This document shows positions 35,221 to 44,296 of a stretch of DNA of 64,000 nucleotides, in pieces. A model generated the notes under the pieces. That model had not been told where the DNA came from. It saw only the letters and a program-made list of their open reading frames with translations, and made no database searches. The translations under genes were made by a program, and so were the position numbers. Source of the DNA: AP-15 sp963724435 (GTDB lineage Bacteria; Pseudomonadota; Alphaproteobacteria; ATCC43930; CGMCC-115725); the NCBI GenBank assembly GCA_963724435.1, contig CAVRUN010000007.1:1-64000 (forward strand), read 5' to 3'. Each line of letters begins with the position of its first letter. Position 1 is the first letter of the stretch.

Positions 35221-36876
35221 TTACCGCTGCGCAGTTTGCCAGTTCGCTGCCCCGTACACCGGCACATTTGCTGCCGGCAGCAGGGCACGCCCGCGCACGT
35301 GGTCGGCACCTTTCTCGCCGATCATGATGGTAGGCGCATTCAAATTGCCGGTTGTGATCGTCGGCATGATCGAGGAATCGATCACCCGCAACCCCTCTAC
35401 CCCGATCACGCGGCATGCCGAATCGACCACCGACTGCGGATCGTCCGCTTGCCCCATTCGGCAAGTACCGCACGGGTGATAGGCACTCTCGACTTTTTCG
35501 CCCACGAAGGCGTCGATCTCGGCATCCGTCCGCACACCATCGCCCGGCTGGATCTCCCGCCCGCGGTAGCGGTCGAAGGCGGGCTGCGCGAAGATCTCGC
35601 GAGTGAGGCGCACCGCAGCGCGCATCTCAGCCCAGTCGTCTGGGTGGCTCATGTAGTTGAAGCGGATGCGCGGCGCCTCGGCCGGATCGGCCGAGGCGAG
35701 CCGCACCCAACCGCGGCTTTGCGAGCGCATCGGCCCAATATGGGCCTGAAACCCGTGGCCCCGTGCCAACGACTTCCCATCATAGGTCACGGCGAGCGGC
35801 AGGAAGTGGTATTGCAAATCCGGATAGCGCGCGCCGGCGCGGCTACGTATGAAGCCGCCGGTCTCGAAATGGTTGGTCGCACCCGGCCCGTCGTGGCGTA
35901 GCAGCCAGCGCATGGCGATCCACGCCTTGGCCAGCGGGTTCATCGCCGAATAGAGCGTGATCGGCTCGCGACACTCCACCTGGAAATAGAATTCCAGATG
36001 GTCCTGCAGGTTCTCGCCCACGCCTGGCAGCTCCTGCACCATCTCTATCCCGAAGGAGCGCAATTCCGCGGCCAGCCCGACCCCTGATAACTTCAGAAGC
36101 TGCGGGCTGTTGATCGGCCCGCCCGCCAGAATCACCTCGCGCTTTGCGTATATTTCGCGTTCCTCGCCGTTCCGGCGATACGCCACACCCGTGGCACGTC
36201 TGCCCGAGAACAGTACGCGGGTGGCGCGCGCATGCGTCAGAACGCGCAAGTTTCCCCGCCGAAGCGCCGGACGCAGATAGGCGTTGGCGGTGCTCCAGCG
36301 CCGTCCCCGGCGCACCGACATGGCCAGATGTCCGAAACCTTCCTGCTGGTAGCCGTTCAGGTCCCGCGTCTCCGGATACCCGGCCTGCCGTGCCGCCTCC
36401 AGCCAAGCGTGCTGCAGCGGATTGTCCAGGCGCCCATGGCGGTTATAGAGCGGACCGTCGCTGCCGTGGTATTGCGGATCTCCGTCCTCGTGCGCGTCGG
36501 CGCGGCGGAAATAGGGCAGCACATGGCGATAGCTCCAGCCCTCCGCGCCCTGTTTTTCCCAACCGTCAAAATCGAGCGGATTGCCGCGTACCCAGACCAT
36601 CCCGTTGATCGAAGACGAACCCCCCAGCACCTTGCCGCGCGGCGTGGCCAGCCATCGTCCGCCAAGATACGGCTCCGGCTCGGTGGCATAACCCCAATTG
36701 TATTTCGGCATGTTCATCGGGATCGACAGCGCGGCCGGCATCTGAATCAAAACCGAGCGATCCGAGCCGCCGAACTCCAGCAGCAGCACGCGCGACTTGC
36801 CGTCCTCGGTCAGCCGGCTCGCCAATACGCAGCCCGCCGATCCGGCGCCGACCACGATGTAGTCAAAATCATCCAT
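35221..36876 (-). CDS. GMC-family oxidoreductase (choline dehydrogenase-like)
   Basis: FAD-dependent alcohol dehydrogenase of 551 residues. It has the N-terminal FAD loop DYIVVGAGSAGCVLASRL, the GMC signature 1 region GGSSSINGMVWVRGNPLDFD, and signature 2 AGGPINSPQLLKLSGVG. The C-terminal catalytic site has HPCGTCRMG and NLNAPTIMIGEKGAD. The frame is open to 36960, but MDDFDYIVVGAG at 36876 is the natural start. The substrate is unknown; homologues oxidise choline, aromatic or long-chain alcohols. It is intact between IS debris, and could act on the long-chain product, but nothing links them. Confidence 0.92.
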   Translation of the reverse strand: MDDFDYIVVGAGSAGCVLASRLTEDGKSRVLLLEFGGSDRSVLIQMPAALSIPMNMPKYNWGYATEPEPYLGGRWLATPRGKVLGGSSSINGMVWVRGNPLDFDGWEKQGAEGWSYRHVLPYFRRADAHEDGDPQYHGSDGPLYNRHGRLDNPLQHAWLEAARQAGYPETRDLNGYQQEGFGHLAMSVRRGRRWSTANAYLRPALRRGNLRVLTHARATRVLFSGRRATGVAYRRNGEEREIYAKREVILAGGPINSPQLLKLSGVGLAAELRSFGIEMVQELPGVGENLQDHLEFYFQVECREPITLYSAMNPLAKAWIAMRWLLRHDGPGATNHFETGGFIRSRAGARYPDLQYHFLPLAVTYDGKSLARGHGFQAHIGPMRSQSRGWVRLASADPAEAPRIRFNYMSHPDDWAEMRAAVRLTREIFAQPAFDRYRGREIQPGDGVRTDAEIDAFVGEKVESAYHPCGTCRMGQADDPQSVVDSACRVIGVEGLRVIDSSIMPTITTGNLNAPTIMIGEKGADHVRGRALLPAANVPVYGAANWQTAQR

Positions 36877-37021
36877 CAGCCATCGCGTCAAAGCACGTCT
36901 CAAGCTCTTTACTGCCGAACGCGAACTGCTCGGGATGGGCACAAGCCTTGCCGAGTCCAAATTTGCGAGTTTGTCTTCCTACCAGGCGGAAACGACGATG
37001 CACCGCTCACCGCTTGCGGCG

Positions 37022-38439
37022 TAGTTCGCGGGTGATCTCGTTCGGCTCCAGCAGAAATACGACCTTGTCATAATGCAGTGTCAAACTGTTGGAAACCGTC
37101 CGCTCTTCGCGCCAGGTGAAGACGTCGGTGAGGTCATCGCCGACCAACAGTGGCCGATGAAGGTCCTTGGAATTACGCGGTTCCTTGCGGAGGCGGGCGT
37201 TGTAGTCGGCCATGAAACCCGGCAACAATTTATTGCCGGCGGCAATTGTGCTGATCCTCTGTAGGCGCAATTCCTTAACCAAGCGATCCTGCAAGGTCTT
37301 GTTAGCACGCTCGACGCGGCCTTTGGCCTGGCTCGATTGGCACAGGCAATGTCGATCATCGGGATAGTCGACGACGGTGACCCGCTTGCCGATCGCCGCC
37401 TTGGCTTGGTCGCTCGGCTCCAGGATGAAGAGGAACTTGTCAGATTGCAGGGTCAATGCCCGCGACAGCGTGCGTTCTTCCTTCCAGGCAAACGCGTCGT
37501 CGAGATCGTCGCCGGCGCGCAGCGGCCGGTGCAGATCCTTGTGGTTGGCCGGCGCTTTGGCAAAGCGTGCATTGTAGTCAGCCGAACGCCGGGAGCAGGG
37601 CATTGGCTTCCGCCAGGATTGCCGCCCCGGCCAGCCGCAGTTCCCTGACCAGGCGATCTTGCAAGGTCTTGTTGGCACGCTCGACCCGCCCTTTCGCTGG
37701 GCTCGAATTGGCGCAGATGATGTCGATGTTGAGCGCATGCAAAGCCCGGCCGAACTGGGGCATGCCGTCGCCGCCAAGCGCGCCCGGGTGGTTGACCCGA
37801 AACACGCCGTGCATGTCGCTGTAGAACGCGACCGGCTTGCCCCAGGCCTCCAGATAGGCGCGCTCCGCGTGAAAATAGGCGAAAGTCGACTCGCTCTCGA
37901 CAAATTGCAGATGCATCAGTCGACTGGTCGCGTCGTCGATGAACACCAGCAAGGTGCATTGCGGCCCGCGGTCTTCGAACCACCAGTGCTCGCTGCCATC
38001 GACCTATACCAGCTCGCCGACGCACTCGCGTCGTGGACCCGCTTTTGCCGCTGCTTGTGATCAAGCCACAGCCCATCTTCGATCATCCACCTCCGCGACG
38101 TCTCGGTGGACAAGCCAAAGCCATGCTCGCCGGCAAGCTTCTCCGCCGCCAAGGTTGGGCCGAAATCGGCGTAGTTCTGGCGCACCACCCAGAGCGCCGC
38201 GGCGCGCACCGCCGCTGTCTTGCGGTTGCTAGGCCGGCCGCGCTTCTTCGAGATCAAACCGGCGGCGCCATCACGCCGAAACGCCTTCAACAAGCGCCAC
38301 ACCCGGCGCTCGCTGCGCCCCAAAAGCTGCGCCGCCGCACGCGCCGGCAACCACCCCGATCGACATCCCGCAACACCTCAAGACGCCGCAACTCGCCATC
38401 GCTCACGCTCAGCACCGCCACCGAAATCGCCCCCCACAT
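37022..38439 (-). pseudogene. ISNCY-type transposase, broken mosaic of two related copies
   Basis: Transposase pieces in at least three frames. The N-terminal HTH is QLLGRSERRVWRLLKAFRRD, RGRPSNRK (about 38220-38360). The DDE core is LVFIDDATSRLMHLQFVESE, FYSDMHGVF and KGRVERANKTLQDRL (about 37660-37950). A C-terminal part DYNARFAKAPANHKDLHRPL is at about 37500-37570. After YPDDRHCLCQ (about 37350) a second, diverged copy of the same C-terminal half follows (KGRVERANKTLQDRLVKELR, DYNARLRKEPRNSKDLHRPL) down to ITRELRRKR. The structure implies fusion of two related IS copies plus frameshifts. It is not functional as it stands. Confidence 0.75.
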
Positions 38440-38603
38440 CCCGCCAAAAAGCCGGGGAGACTGACATTTTTAAATTGGACAGCACTGACACTTGCACGTT
38501 GGGCCTACAGAAAATTAAGCGCATAAGGGGGGATTGTGGAAAATTAGACCGGCCTAACGCGGCGGGTGTCGGCTCCGGGAGACAGCCCTAAGCAACACGG
38601 AGG

Positions 38604-39038
38604 TTACGCTACCAGTATATTTTGTTGAATAAAACTTGCAACTTGGGTGGAACCTGGGTAAGAACGTGTAGTTACATAGCTCCCTAATATATTTGGAAAT
38701 CCGCTCACCAAGGTTGGCGTACCAAGCAGAGTAGGAACTATATACGATACAGATGTCGCACCAAATGAATACGACACGTTGGTAACGTCGAAGGTGTAAT
38801 AATTTTCGATCAGGCCGGTATAGGGGTCTGCGGGGTTTAAGGTAAAAGCGAATTGCGGGGCATCATGAGATATTGAGACAGAGCCGGGTATATCTTCGTC
38901 CTCCCATGTGCCGGACAGAGTAATAGTGTTGGCAGTTGCAGAGCTGATGGACAAACCGAAAGCGATAGCAAAGCCAAAGCCGGCCAGCAAGGTGTGTCTA
39001 TCGTGATCGCTTGGCCAATGGCTCAATATGCTGCGCAT
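38604..39038 (-). CDS. Secreted hypothetical protein, 144 residues
   Basis: It has a signal peptide (LLAGFGFAIAFGLSISSATA, cleavage after about residue 36). A mature part rich in Thr, Ser, Tyr and Gly follows, with beta-strand-like patterns (TITLSGTWEDEDIPGSVSIS, NYYTFDVTNVSYSFGATSVS). No family is recognised. The DNA is less GC-rich than the core genes, which together with the surrounding IS fragments suggests transfer. No cysteine is present in the mature part. Confidence 0.6.
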   Translation of the reverse strand: MRSILSHWPSDHDRHTLLAGFGFAIAFGLSISSATANTITLSGTWEDEDIPGSVSISHDAPQFAFTLNPADPYTGLIENYYTFDVTNVSYSFGATSVSYIVPTLLGTPTLVSGFPNILGSYVTTRSYPGSTQVASFIQQNILVA

Positions 39039-39107
39039 GCGCGGCTCCCGTGCTTTTCTTAGGGAAGCATGCAGATTCCGGATCGCCGTGAACAGGATTT
39101 TGTAGGG

Positions 39108-39239
39108 TTAACAGAGTCGCGAAATCGTGCTGTTGTGGACGTTGTAGGTGCGGGCGATCTCCCTGATTGGTTCGCCCGCCTCGCGCCGCTTGATCGCTTC
39201 CGTTTGCTGATGCGGGGTGAGTTTTGGCTTGCGCCCCAG
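39108..39239 (-). pseudogene. Serine recombinase C-terminal HTH fragment
   Basis: On the minus strand the frame reads LGRKPKLTPHQQTEAIKRRE then AGEPIREIARTYNVHNSTIS and a stop. This is the DNA-binding tail of Hin/resolvase-type recombinases. A stop codon directly precedes it, and no catalytic domain is present. It cannot be the missing tail of the 34.7-kb fragment by simple insertion, because the order is reversed for a minus-strand gene. Confidence 0.65.
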
Positions 39240-39567
39240 CTAACGATCAAAGACGGCCGCGTATGGTACGAACGACCTTCTGAATGACCGGCGCGTACCG
39301 CTAGATGCCCTTGTAGCGGATCGCCAGTCGACGTCGGGATAATGGAGTTGGGCGCATAACTCGTTCGGCTCTGTGATATATTAACTCGAATTTAGGCGTA
39401 CGGCTTACAACGAAAACACCAGGATCTCGGCGGCGCTGCTCCAACGTGCCGCGATCGGCTTCAGGCACCGTGGGCAAGACTTAAATCCGATCCTGTTTAC
39501 CATCGACACTCAGCTGTCGATTGAGTATCATCATCCTGAAATCGCGTAGATTTTCAGGACAAGATCG

Positions 39568-40524
39568 ATGCCTCGCAATCGCGTGCAACACCAGAAGGGT
39601 CTCTCGGATGATGCCTTCGAACGGCTTTATCCGGACGAGGGGGCCTGCCGCACGGCGTGGTTTGCCTGGCGCTGGCCTGAGGGCTTCAAGTGTCCGCGGT
39701 GCGCAGCATCAGAGTATTGCGAGATCCGCGATCGTCAACTGCTGCAATGCCGGCGCTGTCGGCATCAGACATCGCTGATCGCCGGCACCGTCTTGCAGGG
39801 CACCAAGCTGCCGATGCGGGCTTGGTTTCGCGCCATGCACCTGCTGGCTCAAGGCAAGAAGGGCCTGTCCAACATCGAGCTGGGCCGCCGGCTCGGGATC
39901 TCGACCAACGCCGCCTGGCGGCTCCAGCACAAGCTGATGCAAGCTATGATCGAACGCGACCGCCGTTACATGCTTGGCGCCGCCGGGCCGCGGATCGAGA
40001 TCGACGACGCCTATATCGGCGGTGAGCGCACCGGCGAAGGCGCCGGGCGCGGTCGGCGCGGTCATACGCCCTTTATCATCGCCGTGGAGACCTCCTCAGA
40101 TGGCCGCCCGCTGCATACCCGCCTTCAGGTCGTGCGCGGCTTCCAAGCTGGCGAAACCAAACGGCTATGCGCCCGCGTCGCGGCCGGAACGACTGTCGTC
40201 AGCGACGGCGGCCAATGGTTTCGCTGCATTGCCGAGCAGCCGGGTATCGTCCATGAACGCCACGTCACTGGCTCCGATCGCAGAGCTGCACGCCACCCTG
40301 CCTTCCGCTGGGCGAACACCATGCTCGCCAATATCAAGAACAGCTTGCTCGCCACCCACCGAGTGGTCGCCGCCAAACATCTGCCGCGCTACCTCGGCGC
40401 CTTCGCATGGCGTTTCAACCGACGCTTTGTCCTCAAAACAATCCACGAGCGCCTCGCCATCGCGGCAACGACAACGCCGCCGATGCCCTACCGCCTCCTC
40501 AAACTGGCTGAGGCTCGATGGTAA
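39568..40524 (+). CDS. IS1595-family transposase
   Basis: A 318-residue transposase of the ISXO2-like type. It has an N-terminal zinc ribbon (KCPRCAASEYCEIRDRQLLQ then CRRC), then GTVLQGTKLPMRAWFRAMHL and GLSNIELGRRLGISTNAAWR (HTH). The DDE-like domain has IEIDDAYIGGERTGEG. The full length is present. A perfect 8-base inverted repeat (TCCTGAAA/TTTCAGGA) lies at 39534-39559 before the start, and an AT-centred hairpin lies at 40532-40549 after the stop. Target duplications were not found by eye. Confidence 0.9.
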   Translation: MPRNRVQHQKGLSDDAFERLYPDEGACRTAWFAWRWPEGFKCPRCAASEYCEIRDRQLLQCRRCRHQTSLIAGTVLQGTKLPMRAWFRAMHLLAQGKKGLSNIELGRRLGISTNAAWRLQHKLMQAMIERDRRYMLGAAGPRIEIDDAYIGGERTGEGAGRGRRGHTPFIIAVETSSDGRPLHTRLQVVRGFQAGETKRLCARVAAGTTVVSDGGQWFRCIAEQPGIVHERHVTGSDRRAARHPAFRWANTMLANIKNSLLATHRVVAAKHLPRYLGAFAWRFNRRFVLKTIHERLAIAATTTPPMPYRLLKLAEARW

Positions 40525-40531
40525 GCGGGAA

Positions 40532-40549
40532 TCCGATTATTAAATCGGA
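40532..40549. repeat. Palindrome TCCGATT-ATTA-AATCGGA after IS1595 transposase
   Basis: A 7-bp perfect stem with a 4-base loop lies eight bases after the transposase stop. No T-tract follows, so a terminator role is doubtful. It may be near the right end of the element. Confidence 0.5.
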
Positions 40550-40721
40550 ATACCAGTAGTCGAGGATCACCGCCTGGTTCGGCTCAATCCACTCTAATCG
40601 TAGCAATATCGCGACGCTCACCCTCTTTGCCCTCGCGGCTTGCCAAGGACTCCAAACACCGCGGGCCCTCAGACCCGTCACCCCGTCCGCTCGGCCTCCT
40701 GCTAATAAACATACTCCGGCA

Positions 40722-41291
40722 TCAGCCCGCCTCGGCGAGCGCGAGGACGCGGCCGACATTGGCGCGGTGCACACCGAGACGGCGCGCGATCTCGGCGTTG
40801 TTCAGCTTCTCCTCGGTTTTGAGGCGGCGGATTTCCGGCATCTGCGACCGCACGGTCGGCTTCCTACCTTTGTATTTGCCTTGGGCCTTGGCCGCGGCGA
40901 TGCCCTCGCGCTGCCGCGCCAGCATGATGTCACGTTCAAACTGCGCTACCGCACCCAACACGTGTAAGATCAGCTCCACCGACGGGCTGGTCATATCGAT
41001 CGGGCTGTCCAACACCTTCAACGCCGCCCCCGAGATCTTCAACCGCATCATGATCGCGACCAGATTGGCGACCGAGCGCGCCAGCCGATCGAGCTTGGTG
41101 ACGACCAGCACGTCGCCTGGGCGCAGGATGCGGTCGAGCACCAGTTCCAATTCAGGCCGCGCGGCGATGCTCGAAACCTGCTCGTGATGGATATCGCGTT
41201 CGCAGCAGCCGGCGGCCTTCAGATCGCGGATTTGCGCGTCGAGCCCGGCTTTCTGCTCAATTGTCGAGGTCCGCGCGTAACCGATGTTCAT
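40722..41291 (-). CDS. Serine recombinase (resolvase/invertase family)
   Basis: A complete small serine recombinase of about 189 residues. MNIGYARTSTIEQKAGLDAQ holds the catalytic Ser, followed by LRPGDVLVVTKLDRLARSVA, ELILHVLGAVAQFERDIMLA (dimer helix) and a C-terminal HTH (NNAEIARRLGVHRANVGRVL). The frame is open to 41333; the Met at 41291 is the normal family start. Such genes belong to transposons, plasmids or integrative elements. It is the only full-length resolvase of the window. Confidence 0.92.
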   Translation of the reverse strand: MNIGYARTSTIEQKAGLDAQIRDLKAAGCCERDIHHEQVSSIAARPELELVLDRILRPGDVLVVTKLDRLARSVANLVAIMMRLKISGAALKVLDSPIDMTSPSVELILHVLGAVAQFERDIMLARQREGIAAAKAQGKYKGRKPTVRSQMPEIRRLKTEEKLNNAEIARRLGVHRANVGRVLALAEAG

Positions 41292-41333
41292 GGATGCCAC
41301 TCCCGTTGCGTAAGCAACACGGAGATCATGCAA

Positions 41334-41893
41334 TAGTGGTTGCAGAACAGCAAATCATACGTGTGTGCAACCGTTTTTGCGGGATTTCACGCGCTGCGCA
41401 GGGGCACGGCCCTGCGCAATACACACCAATGCCTGCAACAATAGGAAATCAGGCTCGAACTCTACTCGCCCGCTATCATCCGACAATCCGGGAGATGACC
41501 AAAAAAACCTCTAAATCTTGACCCGGCACCAAACCACGGTATTGTTCTTGGTGGATCGAGCGAGCGCGGTTTCTCGGAACCAGCAGCGCCCCCATGGCCC
41601 CATAGAACGCTGGCGCCGGACGGCCAGTCGTCAAAGCGGGCAAGCGGCCAAGACAAATTCCGAGCCTCTCGATCCGTCCCTTTGCTTTAGCGAAGCGGTA
41701 CCCACTCGCCTTCGGCGAGCGGCTGCTTTTCATCGATCGGGTAGGAGGCGCGCCCGATGGACAACGCTGTTAGGCGCAAATCTCGTCTGCCAGAAGATCG
41801 CTCATGGTCAAGGAGTTATCGACGCCGACAGCTGGATTGATCCACCCAACAGCTCAGCCGCACCCTAAACCCAATTGAAAAGGAAGCTGAGCA
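41334..41893. other. Gap without a recognisable gene
   Basis: Short frames on both strands (around 41476-41868) have Arg/Ser-rich composition and no family features. The end of the stretch may carry the lost 5' part of the following gene fragment. Confidence 0.5.
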
Positions 41894-42130
41894 ATGCCGG
41901 TTTTCATATTCCATGAAGGTGAGGATAGCGTAGCAAAACACGCCTTCCAGCAATTCGCCCGCCAGTCTGGCGGCGCATATGTACCGTTCACCGTCGAAGC
42001 CGTCGAGCGGCTGCGCGAATTGCTCGGTGTGATCGCGGTCTACGTCGTCGGTAGCCGGCCGGCGCTCGAGCGGTACGGCCAGGGCAAAAGCGATGCCGCG
42101 TCGCAGATCGCCTTGGAGTTGAAATGCTAA
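41894..42130 (+). CDS. Small protein resembling the tail of a VWA-domain protein
   Basis: A 78-residue frame beginning MPVFIFHEGEDSVAKHAFQQ and continuing FARQSGGAYVPFTVEAVERL, RELLGVIAVYVVGSR. The pattern (hydrophobic strand, FQQxARxSGGAY, helix, LLGVIAVY) matches the last strand and helices of von Willebrand A-type domains in some alphaproteobacterial proteins. The metal site would be in the missing N-terminal part, so it is probably a 5'-truncated remnant. It is followed 10 bases later by the next frame. Confidence 0.45.
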   Translation: MPVFIFHEGEDSVAKHAFQQFARQSGGAYVPFTVEAVERLRELLGVIAVYVVGSRPALERYGQGKSDAASQIALELKC

Positions 42131-42139
42131 AGGTGCCCG

Positions 42140-42526
42140 ATGGGCAACGTCGCTCACCATCTGCGATCGATACCGCCGCCTTTCAGCTCGCCCGGTGCGG
42201 CCGAACCGACGTTTGACAGCGGCCTACGTCCGGAAGCCGACGCGGTACTGGCGCTCGGCGAGGCCGCCTTGCTGGAAGTGCGCCAGCGCACGCTCGAACA
42301 CTGGGTTGCGGCAGGCGCGGCATGGAAGACCCTGCAGCTTTCCGCAATGCACCGATCGCGTTCAAATCAACCGGCCGACCGCCGCTATGCCGCAGTCTAT
42401 GCGGCGCTCGAGCACCCGTGGCCAGAGCTGGCTCGCGTCGACAGAAACGGTAGCAAAGACGCGATCTGGTTGTTTGAGCGGGAAGATGATGTGCGCCTCT
42501 GGCTCGCTACCCTGTCACAGAAATAA
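42140..42526 (+). CDS. Hypothetical protein, 128 residues
   Basis: No family is recognised. The central part (EADAVLALGEAALLEVRQRT, LEHWVAAGAAWKTL) is helical, and the end (DAIWLFEREDDVRLWLATLS) is Trp/acid-rich. It directly follows the VWA-like frame and may be co-transcribed with it as cargo of the integrative element. Confidence 0.45.
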   Translation: MGNVAHHLRSIPPPFSSPGAAEPTFDSGLRPEADAVLALGEAALLEVRQRTLEHWVAAGAAWKTLQLSAMHRSRSNQPADRRYAAVYAALEHPWPELARVDRNGSKDAIWLFEREDDVRLWLATLSQK

Positions 42527-42544
42527 CGTGATCGCTGGACCCAT

Positions 42545-42562
42545 CCGCCGGTGCTCCGGCGG
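42545..42562. repeat. Perfect GC-rich hairpin CCGCCGG-TGCT-CCGGCGG
   Basis: A 7-bp stem with a 4-base loop stands between two co-directed frames and covers the GTG that opens the next one. It could terminate the upstream message, or mask the GTG start if that start is real. Confidence 0.55.
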
Positions 42563-43081
42563 AATTATGAAAAGCAATATCCGTCATTGCACCCAGGAAA
42601 GCAGCCACGACAAAAGGAACGCCCGCAGCCGTTTGGCAACATCTCTCGCGAGGACCTTGAAGCCATGCTTCGCGAAGCGCGCAACCTGGTCGAAAACCGC
42701 GAGCGCGAAATAACCGAATTGCAGCATCTAAATTCCCAGCACGAGCAAACGATCAAACAGCTAGAGAGCGAAAATGCATGGCTGCGGCAGGAAAACTGGC
42801 AGCTCAAGAAGATCGCCGATCCCGGCGTTGCCGCCGATGAAGCGCACGTCAGCCGCGAGATATTGCCGCCGCTGCGGCAGGGCTACCCAGACTACGGGCG
42901 CTGGGCGCGGTTGGTGCAAAAAGCGATCCGCGATGCCGTGACTGCGGATGACCTTCAGGCGCTAGCCGCCGACAATGACGCCCACCTCAGCACCCTCGAA
43001 ACCGAGGTGCCTGGGACTGGGGTGGCACTCAGACATCGGATCGACGCCCGCCGCAACGAGCTGCAGAAAGCAGCGCTCTAG
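42551..43081 (+). CDS. Coiled-coil hypothetical protein, 176 residues
   Basis: The central part is a strong coiled coil (about 36-88: SREDLEAMLREARNLVENRE, REITELQHLNSQHEQTIKQL, ESENAWLRQENWQLKKI). A C-terminal helical domain with YPDYGRWARLVQKAIRDAV follows. Function is unknown; it may be an element-encoded DNA-binding or structural protein. The GTG start at 42551 lies inside a hairpin, so a downstream start such as the Met at 42665 is possible. Confidence 0.5.
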   Translation: MLRRNYEKQYPSLHPGKQPRQKERPQPFGNISREDLEAMLREARNLVENREREITELQHLNSQHEQTIKQLESENAWLRQENWQLKKIADPGVAADEAHVSREILPPLRQGYPDYGRWARLVQKAIRDAVTADDLQALAADNDAHLSTLETEVPGTGVALRHRIDARRNELQKAAL

Positions 43082-43156
43082 CGTAATAAAATCTTACGCT
43101 AGACCGCTGTTCATAATCACCCCTCATCAGGAACAATTCGTTCGCGACAGCCGCAG

Positions 43157-43762
43157 TCAGTCCTTCCACAGGCCGTCAAACCGCTTAGCGTCCATTTTGG
43201 TGTAGCGTGCGGTATTCTGCACATTCCGGTGACCGAGATAGGCCGCGAGCGAAAGCGTATCGAGGCCCATATTCACTAGCCGGAAGCCCGTGCCGTGACG
43301 CAGCAGGTGTGGGTGGATCCCCTCCAACCCGACCGCCTGGCCGGCCTTCGCCAGGATTTTGAAAAAGCCGTTTCGCGTCATCGGACCGCCGCGTCTCGTT
43401 ACGAAGACGAACCGCGAACCCGCCGGCTGACCTCGCCGTAGCTTGCACAGGCCGCGGACTTCCCTGCCGCCGAGTGGGTGCACGCTGTCATCAGAGCCCT
43501 TCAGCCGCAGCACCCGCAGCCGTGCCGCGTCGAGGTCAACCCGGACCCATTGCAGCCCGATCAACTCGCAGACGCGTAGGCCGTGCCGATAAGCCATCAG
43601 GATCATCAGCGCGTCGCGATCGCCCTGCTCGTGCTTTGATGCCGCTTTGACCAGCCGCTCGACCTCAACCTCGGTCAGATACTCGCGCCGCGGCGCGGGA
43701 CTATCCACTTCAGTGTTCGGTACCGGTTCTGTTCTCGTGGTGTCAGCCGCAGTTTTGCTCAT
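43157..43762 (-). CDS. Tyrosine recombinase/integrase
   Basis: A site-specific recombinase of 201 residues with all catalytic residues: Arg63 (YRHGLRVCEL), Lys88, His152-x2-Arg155 (HLLRHGTGF), His178 (LGHRNVQNT) and nucleophile Tyr187. It lacks the N-terminal core-binding domain of phage integrases and resembles the short FimB/FimE or transposon-type recombinases. It is probably the integrase of the degraded element that includes the primase at 45.0-46.4 kb. A 28-base palindrome lies 15 bases before its start. Confidence 0.9.
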   Translation of the reverse strand: MSKTAADTTRTEPVPNTEVDSPAPRREYLTEVEVERLVKAASKHEQGDRDALMILMAYRHGLRVCELIGLQWVRVDLDAARLRVLRLKGSDDSVHPLGGREVRGLCKLRRGQPAGSRFVFVTRRGGPMTRNGFFKILAKAGQAVGLEGIHPHLLRHGTGFRLVNMGLDTLSLAAYLGHRNVQNTARYTKMDAKRFDGLWKD

Positions 43763-43776
43763 TGCGTATCCGACCT

Positions 43777-43804
43777 AGTATCCAAATTGGTCAATTTAGA
43801 TACT
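43777..43804. promoter_or_regulatory. Near-perfect 28-base palindrome upstream of the integrase
   Basis: The left arm AGTATCCAAATTG and the right arm CAATTTAGATACT are inverted copies with one mismatch, around a central GT. The position, 15 bases upstream of the integrase start, suggests an operator for integrase control or a recombination core site. The choice between these is inference. Confidence 0.6.
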
Positions 43805-43870
43805 CAGGTGGCAGGTTCAAAGGCCCGCACGCCCCTGCGGCTCGCGCTCGGCCTGGACCTCGGTGAAATC

Positions 43871-43896
43871 AGAAACCCCGCTCCGGCGGGGTTTCT
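43871..43896. terminator. Strong hairpin AGAAACCCCGC-TCCG-GCGGGGTTTCT
   Basis: An 11-bp perfect stem with a TCCG loop ends in T-rich flanks in both directions, a typical intrinsic terminator. It lies between the 124-residue hypothetical gene (transcribed leftward, its stop at 43922) and the integrase promoter region, so it would end the leftward message of the former. Confidence 0.75.
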
Positions 43897-43921
43897 GTTG
43901 CCCAACATTTGCGCACACACC

Positions 43922-44296
43922 TCAGCCATCCTCGCGCTCGTTCGTGGGTGAGGGCGTGATGTCGACCATTTCGATATCGCCACTCTCTTCGGTAATCGAC
44001 CAGAACACCGGCTGACCCGAACCAGGCGCGCCAGCGGGACGCACCTCGATCGCACTTTGCTTCTGATGAATAAATGGCAGCAATGTGCTGTTGACCGAGA
44101 TCCACACTTTCACCGCTTCGAGTTTACTGACACCACCGAGCAATTTCGCCAGTCCCCCCAATACGCCGGGAAGCAATACCGGCAGGCCGCCAATCGAGAT
44201 CATAAATTCGAGCGGATCGCTCTCGCGCACGGCTTCGAACGCGTTCCACGCCTCAAGCGCCAGGCTCAAGGCGGTTTTCATCCCATCGCCTTTCAT
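43922..44296 (-). CDS. Hypothetical protein, 124 residues, with a hydrophobic segment
   Basis: No family is recognised. A hydrophobic glycine-rich segment (MISIGGLPVLLPGVLGGLAK) lies at about 32-52, followed by a soluble C-terminal part (KVWISVNSTLLPFIHQKQSA) ending acidic. The start may be Met1 or Met6. It ends just before a strong terminator hairpin. The element context suggests a cargo or regulatory protein. Confidence 0.5.
   Translation of the reverse strand: MKGDGMKTALSLALEAWNAFEAVRESDPLEFMISIGGLPVLLPGVLGGLAKLLGGVSKLEAVKVWISVNSTLLPFIHQKQSAIEVRPAGAPGSGQPVFWSITEESGDIEMVDITPSPTNEREDG

Noticed and set aside
34668..39239. Resolvase N- and C-terminal fragments as one gene split by insertions
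   Set aside because: For a minus-strand gene the N-terminal part should lie at the higher coordinate. Here it lies at the lower one, so they are separate remnants unless rearranged.
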